A DNA stretch of 30,104 nt from CAYLPT01 sp964385645 (lineage in GTDB: Bacteria > Armatimonadota > Hebobacteria > Hebobacterales > Hebobacteraceae). Positions 1-7,439 of this stretch are shown here, in pieces. The notes beneath the pieces were generated by a model, which had not been told where the DNA came from, made no database searches, and saw nothing but the letters and a program-made list of their open reading frames with translations. The position numbers and the translations under genes are program-made. The stretch lies in contig CAYLPT010000090.1 of assembly GCA_964385645.1 (NCBI GenBank), positions 1 to 30,104 of the forward strand, written 5' to 3'. Positions within the stretch are counted from its first letter, which is position 1, and each line of letters starts with the position of its first letter.

Positions 1-171
1 GGCGGGGTGCGGGGTGGGGCGGTCGGCGCCAGAGGCGAGCCGGAGGAGCTCGCGCACCGCCAGCAGCGATGTCAGGGAGACCAGGCCGGCGAGGTACCAT
101 CCGCCGGCATAGGCGACGGCGAGGAGGGCTGGGATGCCGACCGCGGCGGTGAGCAGCCTCAGGCGGAGCAT
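1..171 (-). CDS. cdsA: Phosphatidate cytidylyltransferase, N-terminal part (cut by window edge)
   Basis: Reading leftwards from an ATG at 171, the first 57 codons stay open to the window edge. The translation starts MLRLRLLTAAVGIPALLAVA, followed by a GGWY turn, a second hydrophobic stretch and AVRELLRLA. This is the typical start of CdsA, the membrane enzyme that makes CDP-diacylglycerol from phosphatidate and CTP (R-L-LTAxVGIP, then a second helix ending in xREFYRL). The ATG lies inside the 3' end of the preceding yihY-like gene, a 13-nt overlap that suggests translational coupling. Only the first two membrane segments are visible. The C-terminal CdsA signature lies outside the window, so the family call rests on the N-terminus alone. 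Confidence 0.72.
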   Translation of the reverse strand, partial: MLRLRLLTAAVGIPALLAVAYAGGWYLAGLVSLTSLLAVRELLRLASGADRPTPHPA

Positions 172-1067
172 GGTTGCTCGTCCCCGCCGGCTCGCCCCTG
201 GAGTGCGACGGCGAGTTCGGCGCCCAGCAGCATCACCGCGGCGGTGACGTAGATCCAGATGGCGACGAGCATGATGCCGGCGAGGGACCCGTAGAGGCGT
301 CCGTAGGCCGCGCTGTGGATGACCAGCCGCTGGAAGGCCATGCGCGCGGCCTCCCACATCACGGCGGCGACGGCGGCGCCGGCGGCGCTGTGGAGCCAGG
401 CGATCCGGGGCTGGGGCAGGGATTGGTACATGAGGAGGAACATCAGCCAGGCCCCGAGGATGAGGCCCAGGCGCTGTAGCAGGTCGCCGTCGGCGGCGGC
501 CTCGGGGAGCGCGGCGGCCACCGTCTCCCTGAGCGCGCCGGTGGCGGCGGTCACGACCGTGATGGCGACGAAGAGCAGGGCGGCCCCCGCGGTGGCCGCC
601 AGCGCGAGGAGGTTGCGGGCGAAGAGGTGACGCGCGGGCGCCTGGCCGGAGGAGATGCGGGTGAGCACCTCCTCGAGGGTCCGGAACAGCCGGCTGCCCG
701 CCCACAGCAGCCCGAGGACGCTCACCACCTCGACGAACCAGCTCCCTCTGGGCTGAGGCCAGCCACGTATGGCCTGCTCGACGGCGGGGGCCTCCAGCGG
801 GACCACGGAGCGAAGAAGCGCCAAGACCTGCTCCTCCGCGGCCTGCGAGGAGCCCAGCACCCGCCCGAAGATGGAGACTGCGAGCGCGCCCAGGGGAATG
901 AGGGAGAGCAGGCCGTAGTAGGCGGTGGCTGCGGCCATCAGGCCGCAACCGTCCCGGCCGAAGCGCTGCGCCACCTCCCGCGTCAGCGCCCAGGCTGACC
1001 TCGCCGCCGGCAGCACCCGCCGCTCCCATCTCGACGCCCGCCGCCGTCGGGGCGCGGAGGGCCCCAT
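159..1067 (-). CDS. YihY/virulence factor BrkB family inner-membrane protein
   Basis: A 302-residue polytopic membrane protein. After a basic N-terminus of about 40 residues comes the family signature: the GLMAAATAYYGLLSLIPLGALAV segment at residues 42-64, where an AAxxAYY motif precedes the first helix. Further membrane segments lie around residues 105-125, 148-175 and 205-230. The C-terminal pair is built around YGSLAGIMLVAIWIYVTA and LLGAELAVAL, which is the usual end of YihY/BrkB (PF03631) proteins. Members were once labelled ribonuclease BN, an annotation since withdrawn; the true role is unknown and transport or envelope maintenance is usually proposed. It starts 12 nt after the zinc-ribbon gene and overlaps cdsA by 13 nt, so the three are probably one transcript. 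Confidence 0.88.
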   Translation of the reverse strand: MGPSAPRRRRASRWERRVLPAARSAWALTREVAQRFGRDGCGLMAAATAYYGLLSLIPLGALAVSIFGRVLGSSQAAEEQVLALLRSVVPLEAPAVEQAIRGWPQPRGSWFVEVVSVLGLLWAGSRLFRTLEEVLTRISSGQAPARHLFARNLLALAATAGAALLFVAITVVTAATGALRETVAAALPEAAADGDLLQRLGLILGAWLMFLLMYQSLPQPRIAWLHSAAGAAVAAVMWEAARMAFQRLVIHSAAYGRLYGSLAGIMLVAIWIYVTAAVMLLGAELAVALQGRAGGDEQPCSA

Positions 1068-1079
1068 CCGGGCGGGCGG

Positions 1080-1403
1080 CTAGCTGTGTCCCTCAGTCGG
1101 GTCGAGCCGGCCGAGCCGCTCGAGGGCGTAGTGGAACTCGATCACCTCCTCTGGGGTGATCTCGCCCATCTCGTCGAAGCGACCGAGGTCGCCGCGGCCC
1201 TCCGCCGGGCCGGCCTGCTCCAGGACCGATGGGTCCCAGTCGGACTGCTGGATGAGGTGTTCCCCGACGCGCTTGCAGCGCCCGCAGCGGAAGCGGACGT
1301 AGACGTACCCGGGGCCCATGAGGCTCAGGTACACGCCGGTCTGGATCACGTGCTTGCGGACGATTCGATGGCCGCAGTGGCAGCGGATGAATGTGCGGTT
1401 GAT
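1080..1403 (-). CDS. Small zinc-ribbon protein of unknown function, apparent ATC start
   Basis: Predicted 107 residues. From a GTG at 1349 the protein would be 89 residues and begin in the middle of a domain. Reading further upstream adds 18 residues, (I)NRTFIRCHCGHRIVRKH, before an in-frame TAA. This adds a Cys-x-Cys-Gly-His knuckle (C8, C10, H12) that would pair with the CGRC knuckle (C40, C43) as a zinc ribbon. No ATG, GTG, TTG or CTG exists in this extension. An ATC at 1403 has GAGGT 8 nt upstream, a well-placed ribosome binding site. I therefore favour ATC initiation, or an ATG changed by mutation or base error. The C-terminal half is acidic and helical (EEVIEFHYALERL). I recognise the pattern of a small conserved hypothetical family but know no function. 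It lies 85 nt after purM and 12 nt before the yihY-like gene. Confidence 0.72.
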   Translation of the reverse strand: MNRTFIRCHCGHRIVRKHVIQTGVYLSLMGPGYVYVRFRCGRCKRVGEHLIQQSDWDPSVLEQAGPAEGRGDLGRFDEMGEITPEEVIEFHYALERLGRLDPTEGHS

Positions 1404-1488
1404 GGTAGTTTACCTCGCGGGTGGCGCTGGCGGGGCCGTGAAGCCTGCGCCGAACCGGCTTCGACGCGGGCCTGCGCGCTCCTTTCCC

Positions 1489-2556
1489 TCACAAGATCAC
1501 AACTTCGCGGTCGCCCTCCTCGATACGCCCGATCCGGTAGGCGGTCTCGCCCCGGCACGAGAGCTCGGAGGCGACCCTGTCGGCGACGTCGCTCCCGACC
1601 ACGAGCACGTAGCCGACGCCCATATTGAAGGTGTGGTACATGTCCTCCTCGGGGACGCGGCCCAGGTCCTGGATGAGGCTGAAGATGGCGGGCACTTGCC
1701 AGCTCCCGCGCTCGACGATGGCGCGCCGGCCCTCGGGCAGGCAGCGGACCACGTTGTCGGGCAGGCCGCCGCCGGTGATGTGGGCCATGCCGCGCACCTC
1801 GACTTCCTCCAGCAGGGGGAGCACCGCGGGCGCGTAGCAGCGGTGGACGCGCATCAGCTCCTCGCCGATGGTGCGCTCGAGCTCGGGCACGTACTGGCCC
1901 ACCGGCAGGCCGGCGATCTCGAAGAAGAGCTTGCGCGCCAGGGAGTAGCCGTTGGTGTGCATGCCATTGGAGGCGAGACCGATCAGCACGTCGCCGGGCG
2001 CGATCGCCTCCCCGCTGACGGCGCGGCTGCGCGCGACTACGCCGGCCGCGAAGCCCACCAGATCGTATTGCCCCTCCCGGTAGACGCCGGGCAGCTCGGC
2101 CATCTCGCCCCCGATCAGGGCGCAGCCGACCTCCCGGCAAGCGGCGCACACCCCGCTCAGGAGGTCGGAGACGAAGTCCGGGTGGAGCTGGTCGGCGGCG
2201 ATGTAGTCCATGAAGAACAGGGGCCGGGCGCCCTGGACCAGGATGTCGTTCACGCAGTGGTTGACGAGGTCCTGGCCGACGGTGGTGTGGTCGCCGACCA
2301 TGGTGGCGACCATCACCTTGGTGCCCACGCTGTCCACGCTGCTTACCAGGAGCGCGTCGCGGCCCGCCCAGCCCCCGAGGTCGAACATCGCCCCGAAGGC
2401 GCCGATGTCGGTCACCACCTCGGGGGTGAAGGTGGAGCGAATGAGCGGCTTGACGCGCTCCAGCGCAAGGCCGGTGCGCGCGATGTCTACTCCCGCGTCT
2501 CGGTAGGTGATGGGGCCGGCGCTTCTTCTGCGCTCCGGCCCTCGCCGCCTCGCCAC
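1489..2556 (-). CDS. purM: Phosphoribosylformylglycinamidine cyclo-ligase (AIR synthetase)
   Basis: PurM converts FGAM and ATP to aminoimidazole ribotide, the fifth step of purine synthesis. The family start TYRDAGVDI is followed by the GGWAGRDALLVSSVDSVGTKVMVA region (nucleotide-binding DxxGTK motif), VGQDLVNHCVNDILVQGARPLFFMDYIA, then CALIGGEMAELPGVY, ITGGGLPDN and FNMGVGYVLVV. The start is ambiguous. A GTG at 2556 has GGAGG seven nt upstream and gives 355 residues with a 15-residue basic extension, starting 70 nt inside purF. Starting at the ATC of ITYRDAG (2511) would give the usual family length of about 340, but it lacks a good ribosome binding site. I chose GTG. The overlap with purF indicates coupled translation. 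Confidence 0.93.
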   Translation of the reverse strand: MARRRGPERRRSAGPITYRDAGVDIARTGLALERVKPLIRSTFTPEVVTDIGAFGAMFDLGGWAGRDALLVSSVDSVGTKVMVATMVGDHTTVGQDLVNHCVNDILVQGARPLFFMDYIAADQLHPDFVSDLLSGVCAACREVGCALIGGEMAELPGVYREGQYDLVGFAAGVVARSRAVSGEAIAPGDVLIGLASNGMHTNGYSLARKLFFEIAGLPVGQYVPELERTIGEELMRVHRCYAPAVLPLLEEVEVRGMAHITGGGLPDNVVRCLPEGRRAIVERGSWQVPAIFSLIQDLGRVPEEDMYHTFNMGVGYVLVVGSDVADRVASELSCRGETAYRIGRIEEGDREVVIL

Positions 2557-3998
2557 ACATCCTCCTCCAAGTCGAGCTTGGTGAGCCTCACGTCCTTGGG
2601 GATCGGGATCGGGTAGTGGCCTGTGAAGCAGGCCATGCACAGCTTCTCCCGCGGGATCCCCAGGCCCTCCAGCAGTCCCGCCACCGACTGGTAGGCGAGG
2701 GTGTCGGCGCCGATCGCCTGCCTGACCTCCTCGACGCCCTGGGCGCGGGCCGCGATCAGCTCCGAGCGGTTGCTGGTGTCCACGCCGTAGTAGCAGGGCC
2801 AGCGATAGGGCGGGGCGGTGATCCGGACGTGCACCTCCCGCGCCCCTGCCTCGCGGACCATGCCGACGATCACGCGCTTGGTCGTGCCGCGCACGATCGA
2901 GTCATCCACCAGCACGATCCGCTTGCCCTCGAGGGCGGCCCGCAGCGGGTTCAGCTTGATCCTCACCCCCAGCTCCCGCAGCCGCTGGTCCGGCTGGATG
3001 AAGGTGCGGGGGATATAGCGGTTCTTGATGAGGCCTTCGCCGAAGGGCAGCCCCGACTCCTCGGCATACCCGATCGCCGCCGGCCAGCCCGTGTCTGGAA
3101 CCGGCATGACCACATCCGCCTCGGCCGGGTGCTCCAGCGCGAGCTGCGCGCCCATCCTCCGCCTGGCCTCATGCACCAGGTGGCCCCCGATGGTGCTGTC
3201 CGGGCGCGCGATGTAGATATACTCGAAGACGCACAGCGCCGGCTGCCGGCCGGGCAGCACCATCCGCGCCCGCAGACCGTCGGCATCGGCCACCACCAGC
3301 TCTCCCGGCTCGACCTCTCGCAGGAAGCGGGCGCCAATGACGGTCAGCGCGCACGTCTCCGAGGCGAAGACCGTCTTCGGGGTGTCGTTGAGCCGGCCAA
3401 TGCACAGGGGACGGACGCCGAAGGGGTCGCGGGCCGCCATGACCGCGCGCTCGGTGAGGACGGTGATCGAGTAGGCGCCGGCCCAGCGCGGCATGCACGC
3501 GGCGACTGCCTCCTCCACGCTTCCCAGCCGGTCGGCCTCCCGGGCCACCATGTGGAGCATGACTTCGCTGTCGCTGGTGGCCTGGAAGCTCTCGCCCTGG
3601 GCTTCGAGCTCGCGCCGCAAGGCCACCGCGTTGACGAGGTTGCCGTTGTGCGCGAGGGCGATCTTGCCCCCTCGCCATTCGGCCACCATCGGTTGGGCGT
3701 TCGCCAGGCTCGCCAGCCCAGTGGTCGAGTAGCGTGTGTGGCCGATCGCGAGATCGCCCCGCAGCCGGGCCAGGGTGGCCTCGTCGAACACCTGGGAGAC
3801 CAGTCCCATCTCCCGGTAGATGCTGATGCCCCGGCCGTCGGAGACCGCGATCCCCGCGCTCTCCTGGCCCCGGTGCTGGAGGGCGAACAGCCCGAAGTAG
3901 GTCAGCCGGGCAACGTCCTCGCCCGGCCCGTAGATGCCGAAGACCCCGCACGCCTCCCGCGCCTCGGGGCACGCCGTACAATCCTCATCCGCTACCAT
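2487..3998 (-). CDS. purF: Amidophosphoribosyltransferase (4Fe-4S type)
   Basis: PurF makes 5-phosphoribosylamine from PRPP and glutamine, the committed step of purine synthesis. The 503-residue product begins MVADEDCTACPEAREA and then CGVFGIYG. Cys17 is the N-terminal glutaminase nucleophile exposed by propeptide removal, as in Bacillus PurF. The Ntn-hydrolase domain shows LQHRGQESAGI, GHTRYSTTG and HNGNLVN. The phosphoribosyltransferase domain carries the PRPP loop VLVDDSIVRGTT. Cysteines in ALCVFEYIY, RWPCYYGVD and LCMACF match the four 4Fe-4S ligands of the Bacillus-type enzyme, which implies oxygen-sensitive stability. ATG 3998 is preceded by GAGG; an 85-nt gap separates it from purL. 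The C-terminus carries a short Pro/Glu-rich tail of about 20 residues that overlaps purM. Confidence 0.97.
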   Translation of the reverse strand: MVADEDCTACPEAREACGVFGIYGPGEDVARLTYFGLFALQHRGQESAGIAVSDGRGISIYREMGLVSQVFDEATLARLRGDLAIGHTRYSTTGLASLANAQPMVAEWRGGKIALAHNGNLVNAVALRRELEAQGESFQATSDSEVMLHMVAREADRLGSVEEAVAACMPRWAGAYSITVLTERAVMAARDPFGVRPLCIGRLNDTPKTVFASETCALTVIGARFLREVEPGELVVADADGLRARMVLPGRQPALCVFEYIYIARPDSTIGGHLVHEARRRMGAQLALEHPAEADVVMPVPDTGWPAAIGYAEESGLPFGEGLIKNRYIPRTFIQPDQRLRELGVRIKLNPLRAALEGKRIVLVDDSIVRGTTKRVIVGMVREAGAREVHVRITAPPYRWPCYYGVDTSNRSELIAARAQGVEEVRQAIGADTLAYQSVAGLLEGLGIPREKLCMACFTGHYPIPIPKDVRLTKLDLEEDVWRGGEGRSAEEAPAPSPTETRE

Positions 3999-4083
3999 AG
4001 GTCCTCGTTCCCGCAACCGTACGCGCCGACCGCCCTCGCCATGCTTCGCTCGCTCCCGCGGATTCCCTGTCCGCACCGGCTCC

Positions 4084-6297
4084 CTACCGCTCCATGATGG
4101 CGGGCAGGGCGTTGCGCCAGATGGCCTCCATCTCCACCACCGGCACCGCAAAGAGGGTCCTCCCCTCGGCCGCCACCGTGAGCGCGTCGCCGCCCACCTC
4201 GCCGAGGACGGCGGCGGGCGCCCCCTCCTCCTCGGCCACCGCCTGGATAGCCTCGACGTGCTCGGGCCGGGCGGACAGCACGATCCGGGAGGCGGACTCG
4301 CCGAACAACCTGGCGTCGACGCGCAGGCCGGCCTCCGCCTCCGGCAGGGTCACCCTCGCGCCCAGGCCGCCCTGCAGGCAGCACTCTGCCAGCGCCACCG
4401 CCAGCCCGCCCTCGGAGCAGTCGTGAGCCGAGGCCGCCAGCCCGGCGCGGACCGCGCGCAGGCACGCCGCCTGCACCCGCTTCTCAAGGTCGAGATCGAG
4501 CGCTGGCGGCCGGCCCGTCACCAGCCCATGCACGCGCTTGAGGTATTCGGTGCCGCCGAGGTCCTCCCGGGTCACGCCGAGCAGCAGGACCACGTCGCCG
4601 GCCCGCTTGAGGGGCGAGGTGCAGTGGCGCTCGACGTCCTCGAGGACGCCGACCATGCCGAGCACCGGAGTCGGGTAGACGGCCGTCTCTGGGGTCTCGT
4701 TGTAGAAGCTCACGTTTCCGCTCACCACCGGCAGCCCGAAGGCGCGGCAGGCATCGGCGAGGCCTTCCACGCAGCGGCGGAACTGCCAGAAGCGATCCGG
4801 CTTTTCGGGGTTCCCGAAGTTCAGGCAGTCGGTCACGCCGGCCGGCTCGGCGCCCACGCACACCAGGTTGCGGGCCGCCTCGGCCACCACGAGCTGCGCG
4901 CCCAGGTAGGGGTCAAGGTAGCAGTAGCGGCCGTTGCCGTCGGTCGTCACGCCCAGGCCCTGCCGGCGGCCCTTCAGCCTGAGCACCGCCGCGCCCCCGC
5001 CGGGGGCCACGACGGTGTTGGTCTGCACCATGTGGTCGTACTGGCGATATACCCATTCCGCGCTCGCGATATTGGGGCTGCCCAGCAGGTCCCGCAGCGT
5101 CTGGCCCATATCCTCTGGCAGCGGCAGGTGCGACAGATCGGCCGCCCGCGCCTTCTGGTAGTACTCCGGCTCCTCGGCGGGCAGGTGGCGCACGGGCGGG
5201 CTCGCCAGAACCTGGGCCTCCAGCTCCGCGACCACCTCGCCGTCGTCCCTCACCCGCAGGATGCCATCGTCGGTCACCTTCCCGATGGTGACGGCGTTCA
5301 GGCCCCACTTGCGGAAGATCCCCTGCACCTCCTCCTCTCGCCCCCGCGCCACCACCAGGAGCATGCGCTCCTGGGACTCCGACATCATCATCTCCCAGGG
5401 CTCCATGTCGGGCTCCCGCCGGGGCGCCCGCTGCAGCTCGATGTCCATGCCGTGCCCGCCGGCGGCCGACATTTCGCAGGTCGTGCAGGTGAGGCCGGCC
5501 GCGCCCATGTCCTTCATGCCCACCACGGCGCCGCTGGCCGCTGCCTCCAGGCAGGCCTCGATCAGGCATTTCTCGGTGAAGGGGTCCCCGATCTGCACCG
5601 TCGGGCGTTTCTCCTCGTCCGCGCGGAGCTCGTGGCTGGCCAGGATGCTCGCGCCGCCGATGCCATCCCGCCCGGTCGCATTCCCCACCACCATGACCGC
5701 GTTGCCGACCCCGGTGGCGCGGCTGGTCATGATCTTGTCGCTCTCCACCACCCCGATCGCCATCACGTTCACCAGGCAGTTGCCCCGGTAGGGCTCCTCG
5801 AAGCGCAGCTCTCCCCCCACCGTGGGCACGCCGAGGCAGTTGCCGTAGAAGGAGATGCCGCTCACCACCCCCCGGAGCAGGTACTGGGCCAGGGGCTCGT
5901 CCAGCTCCCCGAAGCGCAGCGGATCCAGCACCGCGATGGGCCGCGCCCCCATGGTGAAGATGTCCCGGATGATCCCGCCCACTCCCGTCGCCGCGCCCTG
6001 GAAGGGCTCGACCTGGCTGGGGTGGTTGTGGCTCTCCATCTTGAACAGCACCGTGAGCCCAGGCGCCACCTCGATGCCGCCAGCGTCCTCGCCCTGCACG
6101 CGGGCCGCGTACTTCCCCTCCCGGGGCAGCAGGCTCAGCAGGGGCCGGCTGCGGGGGTAGCCGCAGTGCTCGGACCACTCGACGGAGAACATCGCCAGCT
6201 CGGTGGGGGTCGGCTCGCGGCCGATCGCCTCCACGATGCGCTCGTATTCCTCATCACTCAGGCCCAGCTCACGCCACATGCGAGGTTCGATAGCCAC
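4084..6297 (-). CDS. purL: Phosphoribosylformylglycinamidine synthase, PurL subunit (small type)
   Basis: A 737-residue ATP-dependent synthetase subunit that aminates FGAR to FGAM using ammonia delivered by PurQ. It shows the family start (ELGLSDEEYERIVEAIGREPTPTELAMFSVEWSEHCGY), FKMESHNHPSQVEPFQGAATGVGGI, a PTVGGE motif, DPFTEKCLIEACLEA, MKDMGAAGL and C-terminal SAHDCSEGGLAVALAE. The length matches the small PurL of the PurLQS complex, not the about 1300-residue fused enzyme. The usual EHCSYK reads EHCGYP here, a mild variation. The start is GTG 6297 with GAGG about 8 nt upstream, just after the purQ stop. No ATG occurs before the conserved N-terminus except the internal M7. Confidence 0.96.
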   Translation of the reverse strand: MAIEPRMWRELGLSDEEYERIVEAIGREPTPTELAMFSVEWSEHCGYPRSRPLLSLLPREGKYAARVQGEDAGGIEVAPGLTVLFKMESHNHPSQVEPFQGAATGVGGIIRDIFTMGARPIAVLDPLRFGELDEPLAQYLLRGVVSGISFYGNCLGVPTVGGELRFEEPYRGNCLVNVMAIGVVESDKIMTSRATGVGNAVMVVGNATGRDGIGGASILASHELRADEEKRPTVQIGDPFTEKCLIEACLEAAASGAVVGMKDMGAAGLTCTTCEMSAAGGHGMDIELQRAPRREPDMEPWEMMMSESQERMLLVVARGREEEVQGIFRKWGLNAVTIGKVTDDGILRVRDDGEVVAELEAQVLASPPVRHLPAEEPEYYQKARAADLSHLPLPEDMGQTLRDLLGSPNIASAEWVYRQYDHMVQTNTVVAPGGGAAVLRLKGRRQGLGVTTDGNGRYCYLDPYLGAQLVVAEAARNLVCVGAEPAGVTDCLNFGNPEKPDRFWQFRRCVEGLADACRAFGLPVVSGNVSFYNETPETAVYPTPVLGMVGVLEDVERHCTSPLKRAGDVVLLLGVTREDLGGTEYLKRVHGLVTGRPPALDLDLEKRVQAACLRAVRAGLAASAHDCSEGGLAVALAECCLQGGLGARVTLPEAEAGLRVDARLFGESASRIVLSARPEHVEAIQAVAEEEGAPAAVLGEVGGDALTVAAEGRTLFAVPVVEMEAIWRNALPAIMER

Positions 6298-6314
6298 TGT
6301 TGTTGCCTCGCTCC

Positions 6315-7019
6315 CTATCGCCCGCCGAGCAGGCTCTCCCAGATCCCCCGCCCATCGGCCGACCCCAGCAGCGCATCGGTGCACCGCTCGGGGTGCGGCA
6401 TCATCCCCATCACATTGCGCTCTCGGTTGCAGAGCCCCGCGATGTTCTCGAGGGAGCCGTTCGGGTTCGCCTCGGGCGTGACCTCGCCGGCGGCCGTGCA
6501 GTAGCGGAACACGATCTGGTCGTTGCGCCTCAGCTCCTGGAGGGTGGCCTCGTCGGCGTAGTAGTTGCCCTCCCCGTGGGCGATGGGGATGCGCAGGACC
6601 GCGCCCTTGGCCAGCGCCCGGGTGTAGGGGGTGTCGGTCGTCTCGACGCGTACGTTCACCCACCGGCACACGAAGGTCTGGCCCACGTTGCGCATCATGG
6701 CCCCGGGCAGCAGCCCCGCCTCGAGCAGGATCTGGAAGCCGTTGCAGATGCCGAGCACAAGCCCGCCCCGGGCCGCGAAGTCGCTCACCGCGCCCATCAC
6801 GGGGGAGAAGCGGGCGACAGCGCCGGTGCGCAGGTAGTCACCATAGCTGAAGCCCCCGGGCAGGATGATGCAGTCGCAGCCGGAGATATCGGTGTCCTCG
6901 TGCCAGATGTAGTCGGCCTGGGCCCCCATTCCGTCGCGGAGGGCGTGCCACGTGTCCGTCTCGCAGTTGGAGCCTGGGAAGACGACGATCCCGAAGCGCA
7001 TCTTCGTCGCGGTCGGCAT
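6315..7019 (-). CDS. purQ: Phosphoribosylformylglycinamidine synthase, PurQ glutaminase subunit
   Basis: A class I glutamine amidotransferase (234 residues) that releases ammonia from glutamine for PurL. The N-terminal strand MRFGIVVFPGSNCETD is followed by GGFSYGDYLRTGAVARFSPVM, the nucleophile elbow GICNGFQIL with its catalytic cysteine, the AHGEGNYYAD segment and the terminal MMPHPERCTDALLG with catalytic His and Glu. The ATG at 7019 starts one base after the purS TGA and has GAGG six nt upstream. An internal ATG at 7001 would begin directly at MRFGIVVF and cannot be excluded. The purS-purQ-purL order is the standard gene set for the three-subunit enzyme. Confidence 0.96.
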   Translation of the reverse strand: MPTATKMRFGIVVFPGSNCETDTWHALRDGMGAQADYIWHEDTDISGCDCIILPGGFSYGDYLRTGAVARFSPVMGAVSDFAARGGLVLGICNGFQILLEAGLLPGAMMRNVGQTFVCRWVNVRVETTDTPYTRALAKGAVLRIPIAHGEGNYYADEATLQELRRNDQIVFRYCTAAGEVTPEANPNGSLENIAGLCNRERNVMGMMPHPERCTDALLGSADGRGIWESLLGGR

Positions 7020-7020
7020 C

Positions 7021-7266
7021 TCAGTCCTCGATCTCCACGCGGTAGTCCTCGATGATGGGGTTGGCGAGGAGCCGGCGACACATCTCCTCCACCTGCATCC
7101 GCAGCTCCTCCCGGGGCCCCCCGTCCAGGTCCATCTCGAGATACTTGCCGATGCGGAGATTCCGGACCCCCTGGTAGCCCAACTTGCTGAGGGCCTTCTC
7201 GACGGTCTGCCCCTGAGCGTCCATAATGGTGCGCTTGAGCGTGATGATCACCCGCGCCTTGGCCAA
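7021..7266 (-). CDS. purS: Phosphoribosylformylglycinamidine synthase, PurS subunit
   Basis: An 81-residue small subunit that bridges PurL and PurQ in FGAM synthase. The translation KARVIITLKRTIMDAQGQTVEKALSKLGY, GVRNLRIGKYLEMDL, MCRRLLANPIIEDYRVEIED aligns end to end with the PurS family, including the terminal NPIIEDYxVEIE. The start is TTG at 7266, with GGAGG six nt upstream. A longer open frame upstream is GC-rich non-coding sequence without similarity to PurS. Lying first of the pur genes, it follows serS after a 173-nt gap. Confidence 0.95.
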   Translation of the reverse strand: MAKARVIITLKRTIMDAQGQTVEKALSKLGYQGVRNLRIGKYLEMDLDGGPREELRMQVEEMCRRLLANPIIEDYRVEIED

Positions 7267-7348
7267 TGTGCGCCTCCTGGTCTGCCCGCGCCCCGGCCCC
7301 CCTTCTGCGCAGCCCGCGGCAACCCCTCCGCAGGTGGCTCGGAGCTGT

Positions 7349-7370
7349 GGGGCGCCCATGCCGGCGCCCC
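7349..7370. other. GC hairpin in the serS-purS gap
   Basis: Inside the 173-nt serS-purS intergenic stretch, GGGGCGCC (7349-7356) and GGCGCCCC (7363-7370) form an 8-bp perfect stem with a 6-nt loop (CATGCC). No run of T follows on the minus strand. It may be a weak terminator or processing site between serS and the pur genes. I see no T-box, purine or PRPP riboswitch motif in the gap. Confidence 0.3.
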
Positions 7371-7439
7371 CGCCGCGGCAGGCGTCCGGGCGGGAGGCAA
7401 GCTCCTGCCCCACGAGCCAACTCGCCCGTTCTACAGGCC

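Noticed and set aside
159..1067. Ribonuclease BN annotation for the YihY-like protein
   Set aside because: That historical label for the family has been withdrawn; the sequence is a multi-pass membrane protein without nuclease motifs.
3934..6504. 856-codon plus-strand open frame opposite purF and purL
   Set aside because: Its product is a low-complexity His/Arg/Gly-rich string and it runs antisense to two certain genes. Long antisense frames are expected at this GC content.
7267..7439. Riboswitch or T-box upstream of purS
   Set aside because: I looked on the minus strand for a T-box sequence (AGGGTGG-type), PRPP/guanidine-type (ACCGRG-type) and purine riboswitch features and saw none; only a short GC hairpin is present.
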